Positions 1-8,330 of a stretch of 64,000 bases of DNA are shown piece by piece (position 1 is the first letter of the stretch; each line of letters starts with the position of its first letter). Source of the stretch: Ilumatobacter sp963746265 (GTDB taxonomy: Bacteria; Actinomycetota; Acidimicrobiia; Acidimicrobiales; Ilumatobacteraceae); the NCBI GenBank assembly GCA_963746265.1, contig CAVVAM010000011.1, forward strand, positions 372,001 to 436,000, written 5' to 3'. Both the position numbers and the translations under genes were made by a program. Under the pieces are notes generated by a model. It was not told the DNA's origin and made no database searches. It was given only the letters and a program-made list of their open reading frames with translations.

Positions 1-375
1 CTCGTCGACCATCTCGCAGACCGGCTCCCGGTCGGGCCCAAGTACTTCCCCGACGACGAGGTCAGCGACATGCCGGAGGAGCAGTACGTCGCCGAGCTGG
101 TTCGCGAGCAGCTGCTCGCCGTGACGCGTGACGAACTGCCCTATTCGATCGCCACGCGTGTCACCGAGTGGGAGTGGCCCAGGATCCGTGTCGACATCGT
201 CGTCGAGCGCGACAGTCAGAAGGGGATGGTGATCGGCAAGGGCGGCAGCGTGCTCAAGGAGGTCGGCAAGCGGGCCCGAGCCCAGTTGCCCGAAGGTGTC
301 TACCTCGAGCTCCGTGTCAAGGTCGACAAGGATTGGCAGCGCAAACCCGATCGGATCGAGCGTCTCGGCTACTGA
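1..375 (+). CDS. era: GTPase Era, C-terminal part (partial at window edge)
   Basis: Era is an essential GTPase that binds the 3' end of 16S rRNA and helps mature the 30S subunit. Its GTPase domain and start codon lie before the window; about 124 residues remain, open from base 1. They hold the type II KH RNA-binding domain, with the GxxG loop VIGKGGSVLKEVGKRAR starting near visible residue 77 and the usual ending before the stop. The approach LPVGPKYFPDDEVSD is typical of the Era linker into the KH domain. As I recall, Era lies near recO, uppS and glyS in mycobacteria, and those genes also follow here. The gene converges on the lipoprotein gene that ends 26 bases further on. Confidence 0.95.
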   Translation, partial: LVDHLADRLPVGPKYFPDDEVSDMPEEQYVAELVREQLLAVTRDELPYSIATRVTEWEWPRIRVDIVVERDSQKGMVIGKGGSVLKEVGKRARAQLPEGVYLELRVKVDKDWQRKPDRIERLGY

Positions 376-401
376 CGAGTCGTGCGGGCCGGACGGCAGT
401 G

Positions 402-1142
402 TCAGGCGGCCGTGGTCTGCGGGTCGGTGGAGGTCGGCGGCTGGGTGGTCGCCGTCGAGCCGCTCGTGCCGGCGATGAGGCCGGCGAAGTCGCTGAACGC
501 CAGTGGCTCACCAGGGTCGCTCTGACCACCGAACGCCGGAACGTCGACGGCGAAGCCCTCACCGTCCGTCTCGAACCGTACGGTTCCGATCGCTCCCTGG
601 TCGGGTGTTCGGAACGACGTCAGCGTCAACACGAGCTGGGAGATCGCGCGGCGCAGTGTCGTGTCCGAGATGCGATCCAAGTCCTGCACGTCGAGGGCGA
701 CCGTCGCAGTGCCGCGATCGACCGTCACACTCTCGATGAGGTTGGGTCGCACGGAACTTCGCAGACCGAGTTCGACGACGTCCGGAAGCGGAGAGGTGAG
801 CTGAGCGATCAACTCGGGGAGGGTCGGGTCGGCGGCCAGCTGACGTTGGAGCGGGCGGACGTCGTCGGTCGAGCCGATCGTGTAGTAGATGACGACCGGA
901 GCCGTGAGGGTGGGCGGCAACGTGGTGGATGTGGTGGTCGTGGTGGTCGCCGGCGCCGAGTCGCCGGCGCCGGTGGGCGCTGCCGTGGTGGTCGTGGTCG
1001 TCGTCGTGGTGGTGGTCGTGTTGACGATCGCGGGCGGCAGAGCGTCGGGATCGAGCGGCGTCGAGGTCTCCTCGGTCGGGATCGTGCACGACACGAGCAG
1101 CACCAGCGGGGTGAGCACCGAGAGGGTCAGTCGGCAGCGCAT
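402..1142 (-). CDS. GerMN-domain lipoprotein, LpqB-like, downstream of the sensor kinase
   Basis: Predicted secreted lipoprotein of 246 residues. The start chosen is the ATG overlapping the kinase stop by one base (TGATG), which gives a clean type II signal peptide ending LVLLVSC with lipobox Cys19. A long Thr-rich linker follows, including a run of 12 Thr near residues 40-51, then a GerMN-like domain with IYYTIGSTDDVRPLQRQL and TVALDVQDL. The C-terminal tail is again Ser/Thr/Pro-rich. In actinobacteria the GerMN lipoprotein LpqB is encoded after the kinase MtrB and tunes MtrAB signalling at the cell surface. The overlap here implies translational coupling to the kinase. The fold call is good; the exact LpqB role is inferred from context. 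Confidence 0.8.
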   Translation of the reverse strand: MRCRLTLSVLTPLVLLVSCTIPTEETSTPLDPDALPPAIVNTTTTTTTTTTTTAAPTGAGDSAPATTTTTTSTTLPPTLTAPVVIYYTIGSTDDVRPLQRQLAADPTLPELIAQLTSPLPDVVELGLRSSVRPNLIESVTVDRGTATVALDVQDLDRISDTTLRRAISQLVLTLTSFRTPDQGAIGTVRFETDGEGFAVDVPAFGGQSDPGEPLAFSDFAGLIAGTSGSTATTQPPTSTDPQTTAA

Positions 1143-2539
1143 CAGTCTTCCTCCGTCGGAATGCGTACGACGAACCTGGCTCCGCCGCCGGGCCGGTCCT
1201 CGACCCACGCCTCGCCGCCGAGTGCCCGGGCGTGTTCGGCGACGAGTGCCAATCCCAAACCTGTGCCGATCCGGTTGCGGGCGGCGCTGCCGCGGGCGAA
1301 ACGTTCGAAGATCCGGGTGCGCTCGCCGGCTGCCACGCCGGGACCCGCGTCCTCGACGGCGATCTGGACGCATCGCTTGACCGTGGAGGGCTCGATCGCG
1401 ATGCGGATCGGACCGTCACCGTGATTGGTGGCGTTGTCGAGCAGGTTGCCGAGGATCCGTTCGAACCGGAGTCGGTCGATCATCGCCCGCCGCTTCGCTC
1501 GCCGATGGACCTCGATCGGGAGATCGCCGTACCCGTATCGCTGCGAGACACGATCACAGAGCTCGACGATGTCGACGAGCTCACGGTTGATGTCGGTGGC
1601 GTTGGCGTCGATCCGTGACAGTTCGAGCAGATCGATCACCATGTCGTTGAACCGGCGGATCTGACCGACGACGACGTCGAGCGCTTGCTGGGTGCGTTCG
1701 TTGAGATCGTCACGTCGCGCGTCGAGCACTTCGATCGCGGCCGTGAGCGCCGTGATCGGTGAGCGCAGCTCATGGCTGACGTCGGAAGCGAAACGCTGCT
1801 CGCGGCTGATGCGCTCCTCGACCGCATCGGCCATCTCGTTGAAGGAACCGGCCAGGCGGTTCAGGTCGGGATCGTTCTCCTCCTCGAGACGCGCCCCCAA
1901 CGTGCCGGAGGCGATCTCGCCGGCGGCGTCGGCCACATTCGACAGCGGCCGCAACAGTCGGCGGCTGGTCGTGTAGCCGAAGAACAGGGCGAGCATCGTG
2001 GCGAGGATCGAACCGACGATCAGGGCGGTCGCGAGGATGCGGAGCGTCCGCTCGGTCGTCTCCAGCGGCACGGCTTCGATGTACCCGACGTCCCAGGACC
2101 GAACGTTGATCCCGACCCCGACGAACTTCTCGCCGTCGGAGTCGGCGAAGATCTGCTGACCGGACTGGCCGTCGAGCACGGTTTCGATCAACGAAAACGG
2201 GAGATCGCTGACCGACGGCCCCTGTCGCGAGAAGATCGCCCGGTCCCGTTCGGGGAACGACGGGCTGGGGAGCAGTGCGCCGTAGCCGTCGCTCTCGATC
2301 TCGAGGTCCTGGACGGTGGTCTTGATGTCTTCGGCGTCGCCGTCGAGCACGCTCTCGATCTCCTGCGCGTGTCCGATCGCCGCCTGCTGCGCGGTGATGA
2401 CACGCTGGTCGAGCAGCGAGTTGCGTGCGAAGAAGAACGTCGCGACGGTCAACGCGATGCCACCGAGCAACACCATGGCGCCGAAGAAGAGTGTGACGCG
2501 CGTGCTCAGGGGCAGCGATCGTCGACGGGCCATGCGCAT
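1142..2539 (-). CDS. Two-component sensor histidine kinase, MtrB-like
   Basis: Membrane sensor kinase of about 465 residues. It has a basic N-terminus, TM1 near residues 12-35, an extracellular sensor region of about 130 residues, TM2 (ALIVGSILATMLALFFG), a HAMP segment, a HisKA domain with phospho-acceptor His256 in DVSHELRSP, and an HATPase domain with the N box GNLLDNATNH, G1 box EDAGPG and G2 box GTGLGLALV. Two ATGs lie two codons apart (2539 and 2533); neither has a strong Shine-Dalgarno, so the longer is given. It overlaps the GerMN lipoprotein gene and is divergent from an MtrA-like regulator. Together the three resemble the actinobacterial mtrA-mtrB-lpqB system for cell-wall and division control, with the regulator flipped. 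Confidence 0.88.
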   Translation of the reverse strand: MRMARRRSLPLSTRVTLFFGAMVLLGGIALTVATFFFARNSLLDQRVITAQQAAIGHAQEIESVLDGDAEDIKTTVQDLEIESDGYGALLPSPSFPERDRAIFSRQGPSVSDLPFSLIETVLDGQSGQQIFADSDGEKFVGVGINVRSWDVGYIEAVPLETTERTLRILATALIVGSILATMLALFFGYTTSRRLLRPLSNVADAAGEIASGTLGARLEEENDPDLNRLAGSFNEMADAVEERISREQRFASDVSHELRSPITALTAAIEVLDARRDDLNERTQQALDVVVGQIRRFNDMVIDLLELSRIDANATDINRELVDIVELCDRVSQRYGYGDLPIEVHRRAKRRAMIDRLRFERILGNLLDNATNHGDGPIRIAIEPSTVKRCVQIAVEDAGPGVAAGERTRIFERFARGSAARNRIGTGLGLALVAEHARALGGEAWVEDRPGGGARFVVRIPTEED

Positions 2540-2614
2540 CAGTGTGACACGATCGTCGGTGGGGGAACGCCTGCGACGAACAGCACGTGAACAGCACGTA
2601 CGTCTGCGGGTTCC

Positions 2615-2667
2615 CACGCTGCCGGTGAGGCACCAGGGGGAGGAAGGTACCTCACCGGGGCAGCGTG
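2615..2667. promoter_or_regulatory. Long inverted repeat in the divergent kinase/regulator intergenic region
   Basis: The 274-base gap between the kinase and regulator starts holds an inverted repeat: CACGCTGCCGGTGAGG at 2615-2630 and its complement, with two extra bases, at 2650-2667, around a 19-base purine-rich loop. It would form a 16-bp stem with a 2-base bulge. There is no T-tract and no gene ends nearby, so an operator or 5' leader structure is more likely than a terminator. Just left of it the 10-mer AACAGCACGT occurs twice near 2579-2600. No reading frame in this gap looks protein-like. Confidence 0.5.
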
Positions 2668-2813
2668 AACAGTGATCATGATCGTGAGCGAATGTGACGG
2701 CACGACACTGCCTGTGTGCGATTTCTGTAACAAAACAACCCCCGCCATGGCCAAAGCCCCTGGATATCGACGTTTTTCCCAGATGACGAGATTCGTGGCA
2801 CACTGGGTCGACC

Positions 2814-3497
2814 GTGAACACCTTGCTCTTCATCGAAGACGACGACGGCATTCGTCTCGCCCTCCGGCTGGCACTCGAGGACGAGGGCTACACCGTCTAC
2901 GAGGCGGCCAACGGCGCGGACGGCCTGATCCAGTTCGGCCAGCACGAAGTCGACCTGGTGCTGCTCGATCTCCGTCTGCCCGACATGTCGGGGTTCGACG
3001 TGTGCCGGGCGATGCGCGCCGACAGCATCGTCCCGATCATCATCATCACCGCCCAGACCGATACCCACGACATGGTCGCAGGGCTCGAGGCGGGCGCAGA
3101 CGACTACGTCACCAAGCCGGTCGTGCCCAAGGAGCTCGCCGCCCGGATCCGGGCGCTCCTCCGACGCGTGCACCTGTTGGAGAGCACCGCGTCGCCGAAG
3201 TCGGTCATGCTCGGCGACATCGAGCTGCGCCGTGAGCAGGGAATCGTGCTGAAACGGGGGGTGGAGCTCAGCCTGACCAAGACCGAGTACCGCCTGCTGT
3301 GTGAGTTCGCCGATCACGCCGGCGCCGTCCTGTCGCGTGATCAGCTGCTCGAACGGGTCTGGGGGTACGAGTACCTCGGGGATTCCCGCTTGGTCGACGC
3401 CCACGTCAGACGCCTTCGGCTCAAGGTCGAAGATCAACCCGACGACCCCCAGCTGATCGTGACCGTGCGAGGGATCGGGTACCGACTCGTCGCCTGA
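2814..3497 (+). CDS. OmpR-family response regulator, MtrA-like
   Basis: DNA-binding response regulator of 227 residues. The receiver domain has an acidic pair near residues 9-11, phospho-acceptor Asp52 in LVLLDLRLPD, and Lys101 in DDYVTKP. The C-terminal winged helix reads LTKTEYRLLCEF ... RLVDAHVRRLRLKVE, ending VRGIGYRL. GLEAGADDYVTKPVVPKELAARIRA and MSGFDVCRAMRADS closely resemble MtrA. The GTG start directly precedes NTLLFIEDDDG. It is divergent from the kinase and lipoprotein genes, so a shared control region is likely. The partnership is inferred from position and family, not shown by the sequence. Confidence 0.9.
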   Translation: MNTLLFIEDDDGIRLALRLALEDEGYTVYEAANGADGLIQFGQHEVDLVLLDLRLPDMSGFDVCRAMRADSIVPIIIITAQTDTHDMVAGLEAGADDYVTKPVVPKELAARIRALLRRVHLLESTASPKSVMLGDIELRREQGIVLKRGVELSLTKTEYRLLCEFADHAGAVLSRDQLLERVWGYEYLGDSRLVDAHVRRLRLKVEDQPDDPQLIVTVRGIGYRLVA

Positions 3498-3520
3498 CTC
3501 ATCCGATCGGCCCGTGGCCG

Positions 3521-4285
3521 TCAGGACCGCCAGACCGGCGCTCGCTTCTCGCGGAACGCCGCCATGCCCTCCGCGGCATCGGGTCCGCGGAAGAGCTCGT
3601 CGCTGAGGGCCTGCATCTCGCCGAACGCCACGTCGACATCGAGTTCGGGGACCCGGCGCAGCAGTCGCTTCGTCTCCGTGACAGCGCGGGGAGCTCCGGC
3701 GAGCACCCCGTCGCACAACGATGCGACGGTCGCCGGAACGTCATCGGCGACATGGGTCACGAGCCCCATGTCTCGCGCCGCTTCGGCGGTGAAGGCCTCG
3801 CCGGTGAGCATCGCGGCGGCGATCTTGCCCGGTGGGACTCGCCGCAGGATCGGCACCGAGACGATCGCCGCTGCGACCCCGATCCTCACCTCGGTCAGCG
3901 CGAACGTCACGTCGCTCCGGACCACGACGAGATCGCAGGATGCCATGAGACCGATGCCGCCGGCGCGTACAGCGCCTTCGACGGCGGCGATCGTGGGCCG
4001 ATCGGACTCCATCAGCCGGCGCATCACGGCCACCATCGGTGAGGAGTCGAGTGGGCCGTCGTCGGCGCCGCGCTCCTTCAGATCAGCGCCGGCGCAGAAC
4101 GCCGGGCCGTCGTGGCGCAGGACGACCGCCCGGGCCGGCGACCCCTCCGCCTCGTCGAGGCGTTCGGCCAGCTCGGCGACCAGCCGACGCGACAACGCGT
4201 TGCGGTTGTGCGGTGAGTCCAACGTGATCGTGGCGATCCCGTCGACGACCTCGAGCCGGACGACGCGATCGCGGTGCTGCGCCAT
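3521..4285 (-). CDS. Enoyl-CoA hydratase/isomerase family protein
   Basis: Crotonase-fold enzyme of 254 residues acting on acyl-CoA thioesters, probably in fatty-acid or branched-acid degradation. Family signatures are the start RLEVVDGIATITLDSPHNRNALS, the oxyanion and CoA-site segment PAFCAGADLKERG, and the second oxyanion region GGIGLMASCDLVV. After that loop, FALTEVRIGV supplies the conserved Glu/Arg stretch. The exact substrate cannot be read from the sequence. It follows the DinG-like gene by only 9 bases and is probably its operon partner, and it converges on the response regulator gene. Confidence 0.85.
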   Translation of the reverse strand: MAQHRDRVVRLEVVDGIATITLDSPHNRNALSRRLVAELAERLDEAEGSPARAVVLRHDGPAFCAGADLKERGADDGPLDSSPMVAVMRRLMESDRPTIAAVEGAVRAGGIGLMASCDLVVVRSDVTFALTEVRIGVAAAIVSVPILRRVPPGKIAAAMLTGEAFTAEAARDMGLVTHVADDVPATVASLCDGVLAGAPRAVTETKRLLRRVPELDVDVAFGEMQALSDELFRGPDAAEGMAAFREKRAPVWRS

Positions 4286-4294
4286 GTCGGCACG

Positions 4295-6190
4295 CTAGGC
4301 GTCGCGGATCGAGCGTAGGAAGTCCTCGACATCGGCTCGATCGCGTGTCCGCTTCATCGGTGGCAGCGCTCTGATGATGTCCCAGCGGTATCGGGCGCTC
4401 CCCAGACGTGAATCGAGTACGGCGACCACGCCTCGATCGGTCGCTGTTCGGATCAGACGCCCCGAGGCCTGGGCGAGCAACGTCGCCGCTTTGGGCACGT
4501 CGATCTCCGAGAATGCCGTCGGGCCGAGTTGCTCGCGGCGGGCCGACAGCAACGGGTCGTCGGGCCGCGGGAACGGCAGCTTGTCGATGATCACGAGCGA
4601 GAGCGTCTCGCCGGGGACGTCGACGCCTTGGAACAAACCGGTCGTCGCGAACAGGCAGGTCTCGTTCGATTCGGTGAACTTCCTGACCAGCGCCGGTTTG
4701 GGGAGGTCGCGTTGCGTCAGGATCGGCACGTCGACCGCGTCTCGGACCGCGTCGACGGCGGCGTCCATCGCGGCCCAGCTCGTGAACAATGCCAACGTCC
4801 GACCGCCCGCTGCCCCGATCAGCGCGATCAACTCGTCCGCGACGGACTCGCGGAACTTCGGTGACTTCGGTGGTGGCAGATGCATCGCGCAGTAGAGGAC
4901 CGCCTGCTGCTCGTAGTCGAACGGGCTGCCGACGTCGACCTCCGTGCAGCGGTCCGGATCGAGGCCGACCCGCCGGGAGAGCGACGCGGGGATGGTGGCA
5001 CTCGTCAGGATGGCGGTGTGCTGCTCCCACACGGCGGACTGCATCGTCGGCCCGACATCGAGGGGAGCGATCTCCAGCCGGGGGTGGTCGCGGCTGCCGG
5101 AGACGAACGGCACCGTGTCGGTGCCGGCCGCCAGGGCCGCCTCGACGGATTCCATCGAACGGGTGATCATCCGCTGTGACCGGAGCTTGCGCTGCTGGGC
5201 GTCCTCGACCGGTGTGTCGATCTTCTGGACCGCCTCTCCGACACGGGTCAGACGAAGCTGCGCGTCGCGCAGGGCGTCGACCACGTCGGACGGCAGGGGT
5301 GTCGTGAGTCGCCGGCCCACCAACGGTGACAGGACCTCCCGGATCACCGATGCGAGGTCGGCGATCGATCCGATGAGCTGCGGATCGTCGAGGAACCGCC
5401 GGACCGTGGCGCTCACCGTCACGAAACGTCCCGGCGCGATCTGGACACCGACCGTGTCGCTCATGATGTCTTCGAGCACGTGGGCCTCGTCGAACACGAC
5501 GACGTCGTGCTCGGGCAGGATCGCACCTCCGCTGCCCACGTGCAGCCCGTACAGGTGGGTGTTGACCACGACGACATCGGAGACCTGCGCCCGGCGCCGG
5601 GCCAGCTCCGCGAAGCACTCCTGGCCCATCGGGCACCGCTCGGCGCCGGGGCACTCGTCCGAGCCGACGCTCACCGCCCGCCACGAGGCCTCGCCGGGGT
5701 TCCAGTCGAGCTCGGCCTGATCGCCGGTCGCGGAGGCCGCCGCCCACTCACGGAGCTTCTTGATCTCGAGCTTGGTGACCGCCGACATGTCGTCGAGCTC
5801 CAGCTGGGCCTGCGCCGGATCGTTGGCCTCCCGGAGACGTTGCAGGCAGAGATAGTTGCTCCGTCCCTTCAAGACGGCCCAGTCCACGTCGATGCCCTGT
5901 TCCGCGAGTTCGCCGCGCAGGAACGGCAGGTCGTTCGCGGCGAGCTGGTCCTGCAGGGCCTTCGTGGCGGTGACGACCACCGTCCGCTTGCCGGAGGTGA
6001 TGGCCGGCACGAGGTAGGCGAGCGTCTTGCCGGTACCGGTTCCCGCCTGCACGACGAGGTGTCGGCCGTGCTCGATCGCGCCCGCGACGTGCCCGGCCAT
6101 CTCCCGCTGCCCCGGACGGTCCTCGGCTTTCGGGAGCGCCGACGTCACGGCATCGAGCGAGTCGAGTGCCCGCTCGGTCGCGTCGCTCAC
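4295..6190 (-). CDS. DinG/XPD-like ATP-dependent DNA helicase
   Basis: Superfamily 2 helicase of 631 residues with an iron-sulfur cluster domain, related to DinG and XPD. The N-terminus reads RPGQREMAGHVAGAIE, followed by Walker A QAGTGTGKT near residue 50, a DEAH box in VVVFDEAHVLED, and the C-terminal motif VI QASGRLIRTATDRG. Between Walker A and the DEAH box sit well-spaced Cys residues (YLCLQRL, DECPGAERCPMGQECF) that can ligand the 4Fe-4S cluster. Such enzymes unwind forked DNA, R-loops and damaged substrates. No SOS-type box was seen ahead of it. It begins 10 bases after the uppS stop and lies in the same transcription direction. Confidence 0.88.
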   Translation of the reverse strand: MSDATERALDSLDAVTSALPKAEDRPGQREMAGHVAGAIEHGRHLVVQAGTGTGKTLAYLVPAITSGKRTVVVTATKALQDQLAANDLPFLRGELAEQGIDVDWAVLKGRSNYLCLQRLREANDPAQAQLELDDMSAVTKLEIKKLREWAAASATGDQAELDWNPGEASWRAVSVGSDECPGAERCPMGQECFAELARRRAQVSDVVVVNTHLYGLHVGSGGAILPEHDVVVFDEAHVLEDIMSDTVGVQIAPGRFVTVSATVRRFLDDPQLIGSIADLASVIREVLSPLVGRRLTTPLPSDVVDALRDAQLRLTRVGEAVQKIDTPVEDAQQRKLRSQRMITRSMESVEAALAAGTDTVPFVSGSRDHPRLEIAPLDVGPTMQSAVWEQHTAILTSATIPASLSRRVGLDPDRCTEVDVGSPFDYEQQAVLYCAMHLPPPKSPKFRESVADELIALIGAAGGRTLALFTSWAAMDAAVDAVRDAVDVPILTQRDLPKPALVRKFTESNETCLFATTGLFQGVDVPGETLSLVIIDKLPFPRPDDPLLSARREQLGPTAFSEIDVPKAATLLAQASGRLIRTATDRGVVAVLDSRLGSARYRWDIIRALPPMKRTRDRADVEDFLRSIRDA

Positions 6191-6200
6191 GAACTGCGGC

Positions 6201-6872
6201 TCATCGAACGAGGGCGATCGCGGCGTCGAGATCCGCGGCGTCGAAATCGGGCCACGCAGTGTCGGTGAAGTGGATCTTCGACCCCGCGCTCTGCCAGAGC
6301 AGGAAGTTGGAGACGCGCTGCTCGCCGCTCGTTCTCACGAGTACGTCGACGGGCGGTACGTCGGGGAGATACAGATGGGCGCTGACCGACGCGGGGGTGA
6401 CCGGTTCTCCGGCTGCCCGGGCGGCGCGGACAGCCGACATGAGCTCGGTTCGGCCGCCGTAGTCGAACGCGACGGTGAGCACCATGCCGGTGTTGCCGGC
6501 CGTGTCGGCGATCGCCTTGCGGATCGCACGCTGCACGTACTTCGGGGTGCGCGCCGACGGGCTGTCGAAGGGGCGACCGATCCACTGAATCCGCACATTG
6601 AGGTCGTTCAGCTCCGCGACCCGGCCGAACAGCTTCTCGTGCAGACCGAGAATGTGACGCACCTCCGCTCGCGGTCGCACCCAGTTCTCCGTGGAGAAGC
6701 CGAAAACGGTCAGCCAGCCGATGTCGCGGGTCACCGCGACCCGAACGAGTCGGGCAAGGTTCTCCTCGCCCTCGGTGTGGCCGGCCGTTCGGGGGAGCCC
6801 CCGATGGCCGGCCCAGCGGCCGTTGCCGTCCATGATGCACGCGACGTGCAGGGGGCTGGTCGTGCTCGTCAC
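6201..6872 (-). CDS. uppS: cis-Prenyltransferase catalytic subunit (UppS-like) lacking the C-terminal RxG motif
   Basis: Isoprenyl diphosphate synthase of 223 residues that makes the polyprenyl lipid carrier for cell-wall synthesis. All catalytic motifs are present: MDGNGRWA (catalytic Asp15), the FGFSTENW loop, and the C-terminal substrate-binding VRTSGEQRVSNFLLWQ. It is about 30 residues shorter than E. coli UppS and ends PDFDAADLDAAIALVR, just before the place where homodimeric enzymes carry the RxFG (RxG) motif that completes the partner's active site. The conserved AYAE after LLWQ is also changed, to AGSK. Both features recall eukaryotic DHDDS, which needs NgBR. The divergent neighbour supplies exactly the missing end. 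Start is GTG. Confidence 0.92.
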   Translation of the reverse strand: MTSTTSPLHVACIMDGNGRWAGHRGLPRTAGHTEGEENLARLVRVAVTRDIGWLTVFGFSTENWVRPRAEVRHILGLHEKLFGRVAELNDLNVRIQWIGRPFDSPSARTPKYVQRAIRKAIADTAGNTGMVLTVAFDYGGRTELMSAVRAARAAGEPVTPASVSAHLYLPDVPPVDVLVRTSGEQRVSNFLLWQSAGSKIHFTDTAWPDFDAADLDAAIALVR

Positions 6873-6916
6873 AGGGCTTCCACGTTAGCGACCGGCGACG
6901 TGGGAGACTGGGGAAC

Positions 6917-7483
6917 GTGGAGACAGCCGCCGACAGACCTGTGACGCCGGCGCCGGTGAGCAACTCGTCGCTGCGCCACGTGCTGGTCGTGGGTGGCACC
7001 CTGCACGACTGGTCGGTGCTGAGCGACGAGGCCTGGGATGCCCGCGTCGAGTCGCTCGGGCGGCTGTGCGGCACGCTCGGCATTCCGTGGTTGACCCTGC
7101 GGGCATACGAACCGGGCACCGAGCCCGGCGCCGACGACCTCACCCCGTGGCGACGCACGGTGGGAGGCTGTGTCGTGATCGTCGATCCGTGCGGTGACGG
7201 CCGCCAACGCTTCGCGGATGCGATGCAGCGCCTCGATCCGGCTGACGAGGTCAACGAGGCGACCGTCGCCGCAGTGCTCTACGAACCGGCCGACTGCGAG
7301 CCCGACCTCGTGGTCGTGTTGGGCCCGCCGACACAGTTGCCGCCGTCGCTGGTGTGGGAGCTCGCGTACGCCGAGTTGGTGTTCCTCCCCGTCGAGTGGG
7401 GTGAGCTGGGCGTCGACGACCTGTCGCACTCGATCAACGACTTCTCCAACCGGCGGCGCCGCTTCGGTGGGCTCGACGAATGA
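6917..7483 (+). CDS. Catalytically dead UppS-fold protein, NgBR/Nus1-like candidate partner subunit
   Basis: Protein of 188 residues that aligns with cis-prenyltransferases at both ends. RHVLVVGGTLHDW sits where UppS has RHVAIIMDGNGRWA, so the catalytic Asp is lost. PWLTLRAYEP replaces LTLYAFSSENW. DLVVVLGPPTQLPPSLVWELAYAEL replaces the RTGGE...NFLLW segment, so the diphosphate-binding Arg is lost. The end SNRRRRFGG keeps the RxG motif (Arg182-Phe-Gly184). The 'DLV...GP...L.W...E.V.LP' pattern is that of human NgBR. The role inferred is to complete the active site of the UppS encoded 44 bases away head-to-head. Start is GTG, and the stop overlaps the recO ATG (ATGA). Confidence 0.75.
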   Translation: METAADRPVTPAPVSNSSLRHVLVVGGTLHDWSVLSDEAWDARVESLGRLCGTLGIPWLTLRAYEPGTEPGADDLTPWRRTVGGCVVIVDPCGDGRQRFADAMQRLDPADEVNEATVAAVLYEPADCEPDLVVVLGPPTQLPPSLVWELAYAELVFLPVEWGELGVDDLSHSINDFSNRRRRFGGLDE

Positions 7484-8208
7484 AGGAGCTGTACCGCGAC
7501 GTCGGGGTCGTCCTGCGTACGTACAAACTCGGCGAATCGGACCGCATCGTGGTGTTCATGACCGCCGAGAACGGCAAGGTCAGGGCCGTCGCCAAGGGCG
7601 TTCGGAAGACCAGGTCGAAGTTCGGTGCCCGGCTCGAGCCGATGAGCCACGTCCGACTGCTGCTCTACCGCGGTCGCGAACTCGACATCGTGAGCCAGGC
7701 CGAGTCGGTGGAACCGTTGGCACCGCTGCTGTCGACCCTCGACCGGGCGTCTCAAGCGATGGCCGCACTGGAGGCCGTCGATCAACTCGGCCTCGAACGT
7801 GAACCCAACCCGCGTCTCTACCGGATGGCGGTCGGGGTGCTCCGTACGATCGCCGACCGGCCCGCACCACTCAACGTCTCGGCCTTCTACTGGAAGCTGC
7901 TGGCGGCCGAGGGGCTCGAGCCGCAGCTCGAAGCCTGCGTCCGGTGCGGCGAGTCGGATCCGGTCACACCGATGGTCGCGTTCGATCTCAACGAGGGCGG
8001 CACGCTGTGCCGGGCCTGCCGTACCGGTACGTCGATCAGCCCGGCCGCACTCGGGATCATGCGAGACATCCTGGGAGGGAGGCTGAACCAGGCGTTGGCG
8101 CTCGAGGAATCGCCGGCGACCCACGAGGTCGGCGCGCTCGCCACGCGCGCGTTGGAGCATCACATCGAACGGCGGCTCAAGACCGTCGCGATGTTCGAAC
8201 ACCACTGA
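7480..8208 (+). CDS. recO: DNA repair protein RecO
   Basis: RecO (242 residues) works in the RecFOR pathway, loading RecA onto SSB-coated single-stranded DNA and annealing strands. The N-terminal OB fold is recognised by YRDVGVVLRTYKLGESDRIVV and AVAKGVRKTRSKFGARLEP. A zinc-binding C4 motif follows, Cys153-x2-Cys156 ... Cys177-x2-Cys180. Length and layout match the family. It is translationally coupled (ATGA overlap) to the NgBR-like gene. As I recall, recO and uppS are neighbours in mycobacteria too, which supports the assignment of both. Confidence 0.95.
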   Translation: MKELYRDVGVVLRTYKLGESDRIVVFMTAENGKVRAVAKGVRKTRSKFGARLEPMSHVRLLLYRGRELDIVSQAESVEPLAPLLSTLDRASQAMAALEAVDQLGLEREPNPRLYRMAVGVLRTIADRPAPLNVSAFYWKLLAAEGLEPQLEACVRCGESDPVTPMVAFDLNEGGTLCRACRTGTSISPAALGIMRDILGGRLNQALALEESPATHEVGALATRALEHHIERRLKTVAMFEHH

Positions 8209-8330
8209 ACACGTGCGGCGACGTGGCCCCACACGATCCGGTGGGCCACCTCGACCAACGCAGGCGTGCGCTCGACGAGCGACTCGTCAGATCGTGGTGC
8301 CACGCCGGCCGAGCTCGACCACTGCTCGAT

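Noticed and set aside
889..1022. GTGGTC-type tandem repeats near the GerMN gene
   Set aside because: They are the codons of the Thr-rich linker of the lipoprotein, not an independent repeat.
2725..2745. TGTAACAAAAC near the response regulator as an MtrA-type binding site
   Set aside because: Only one half-site is recognisable and no second GTAAC copy is at the expected distance.
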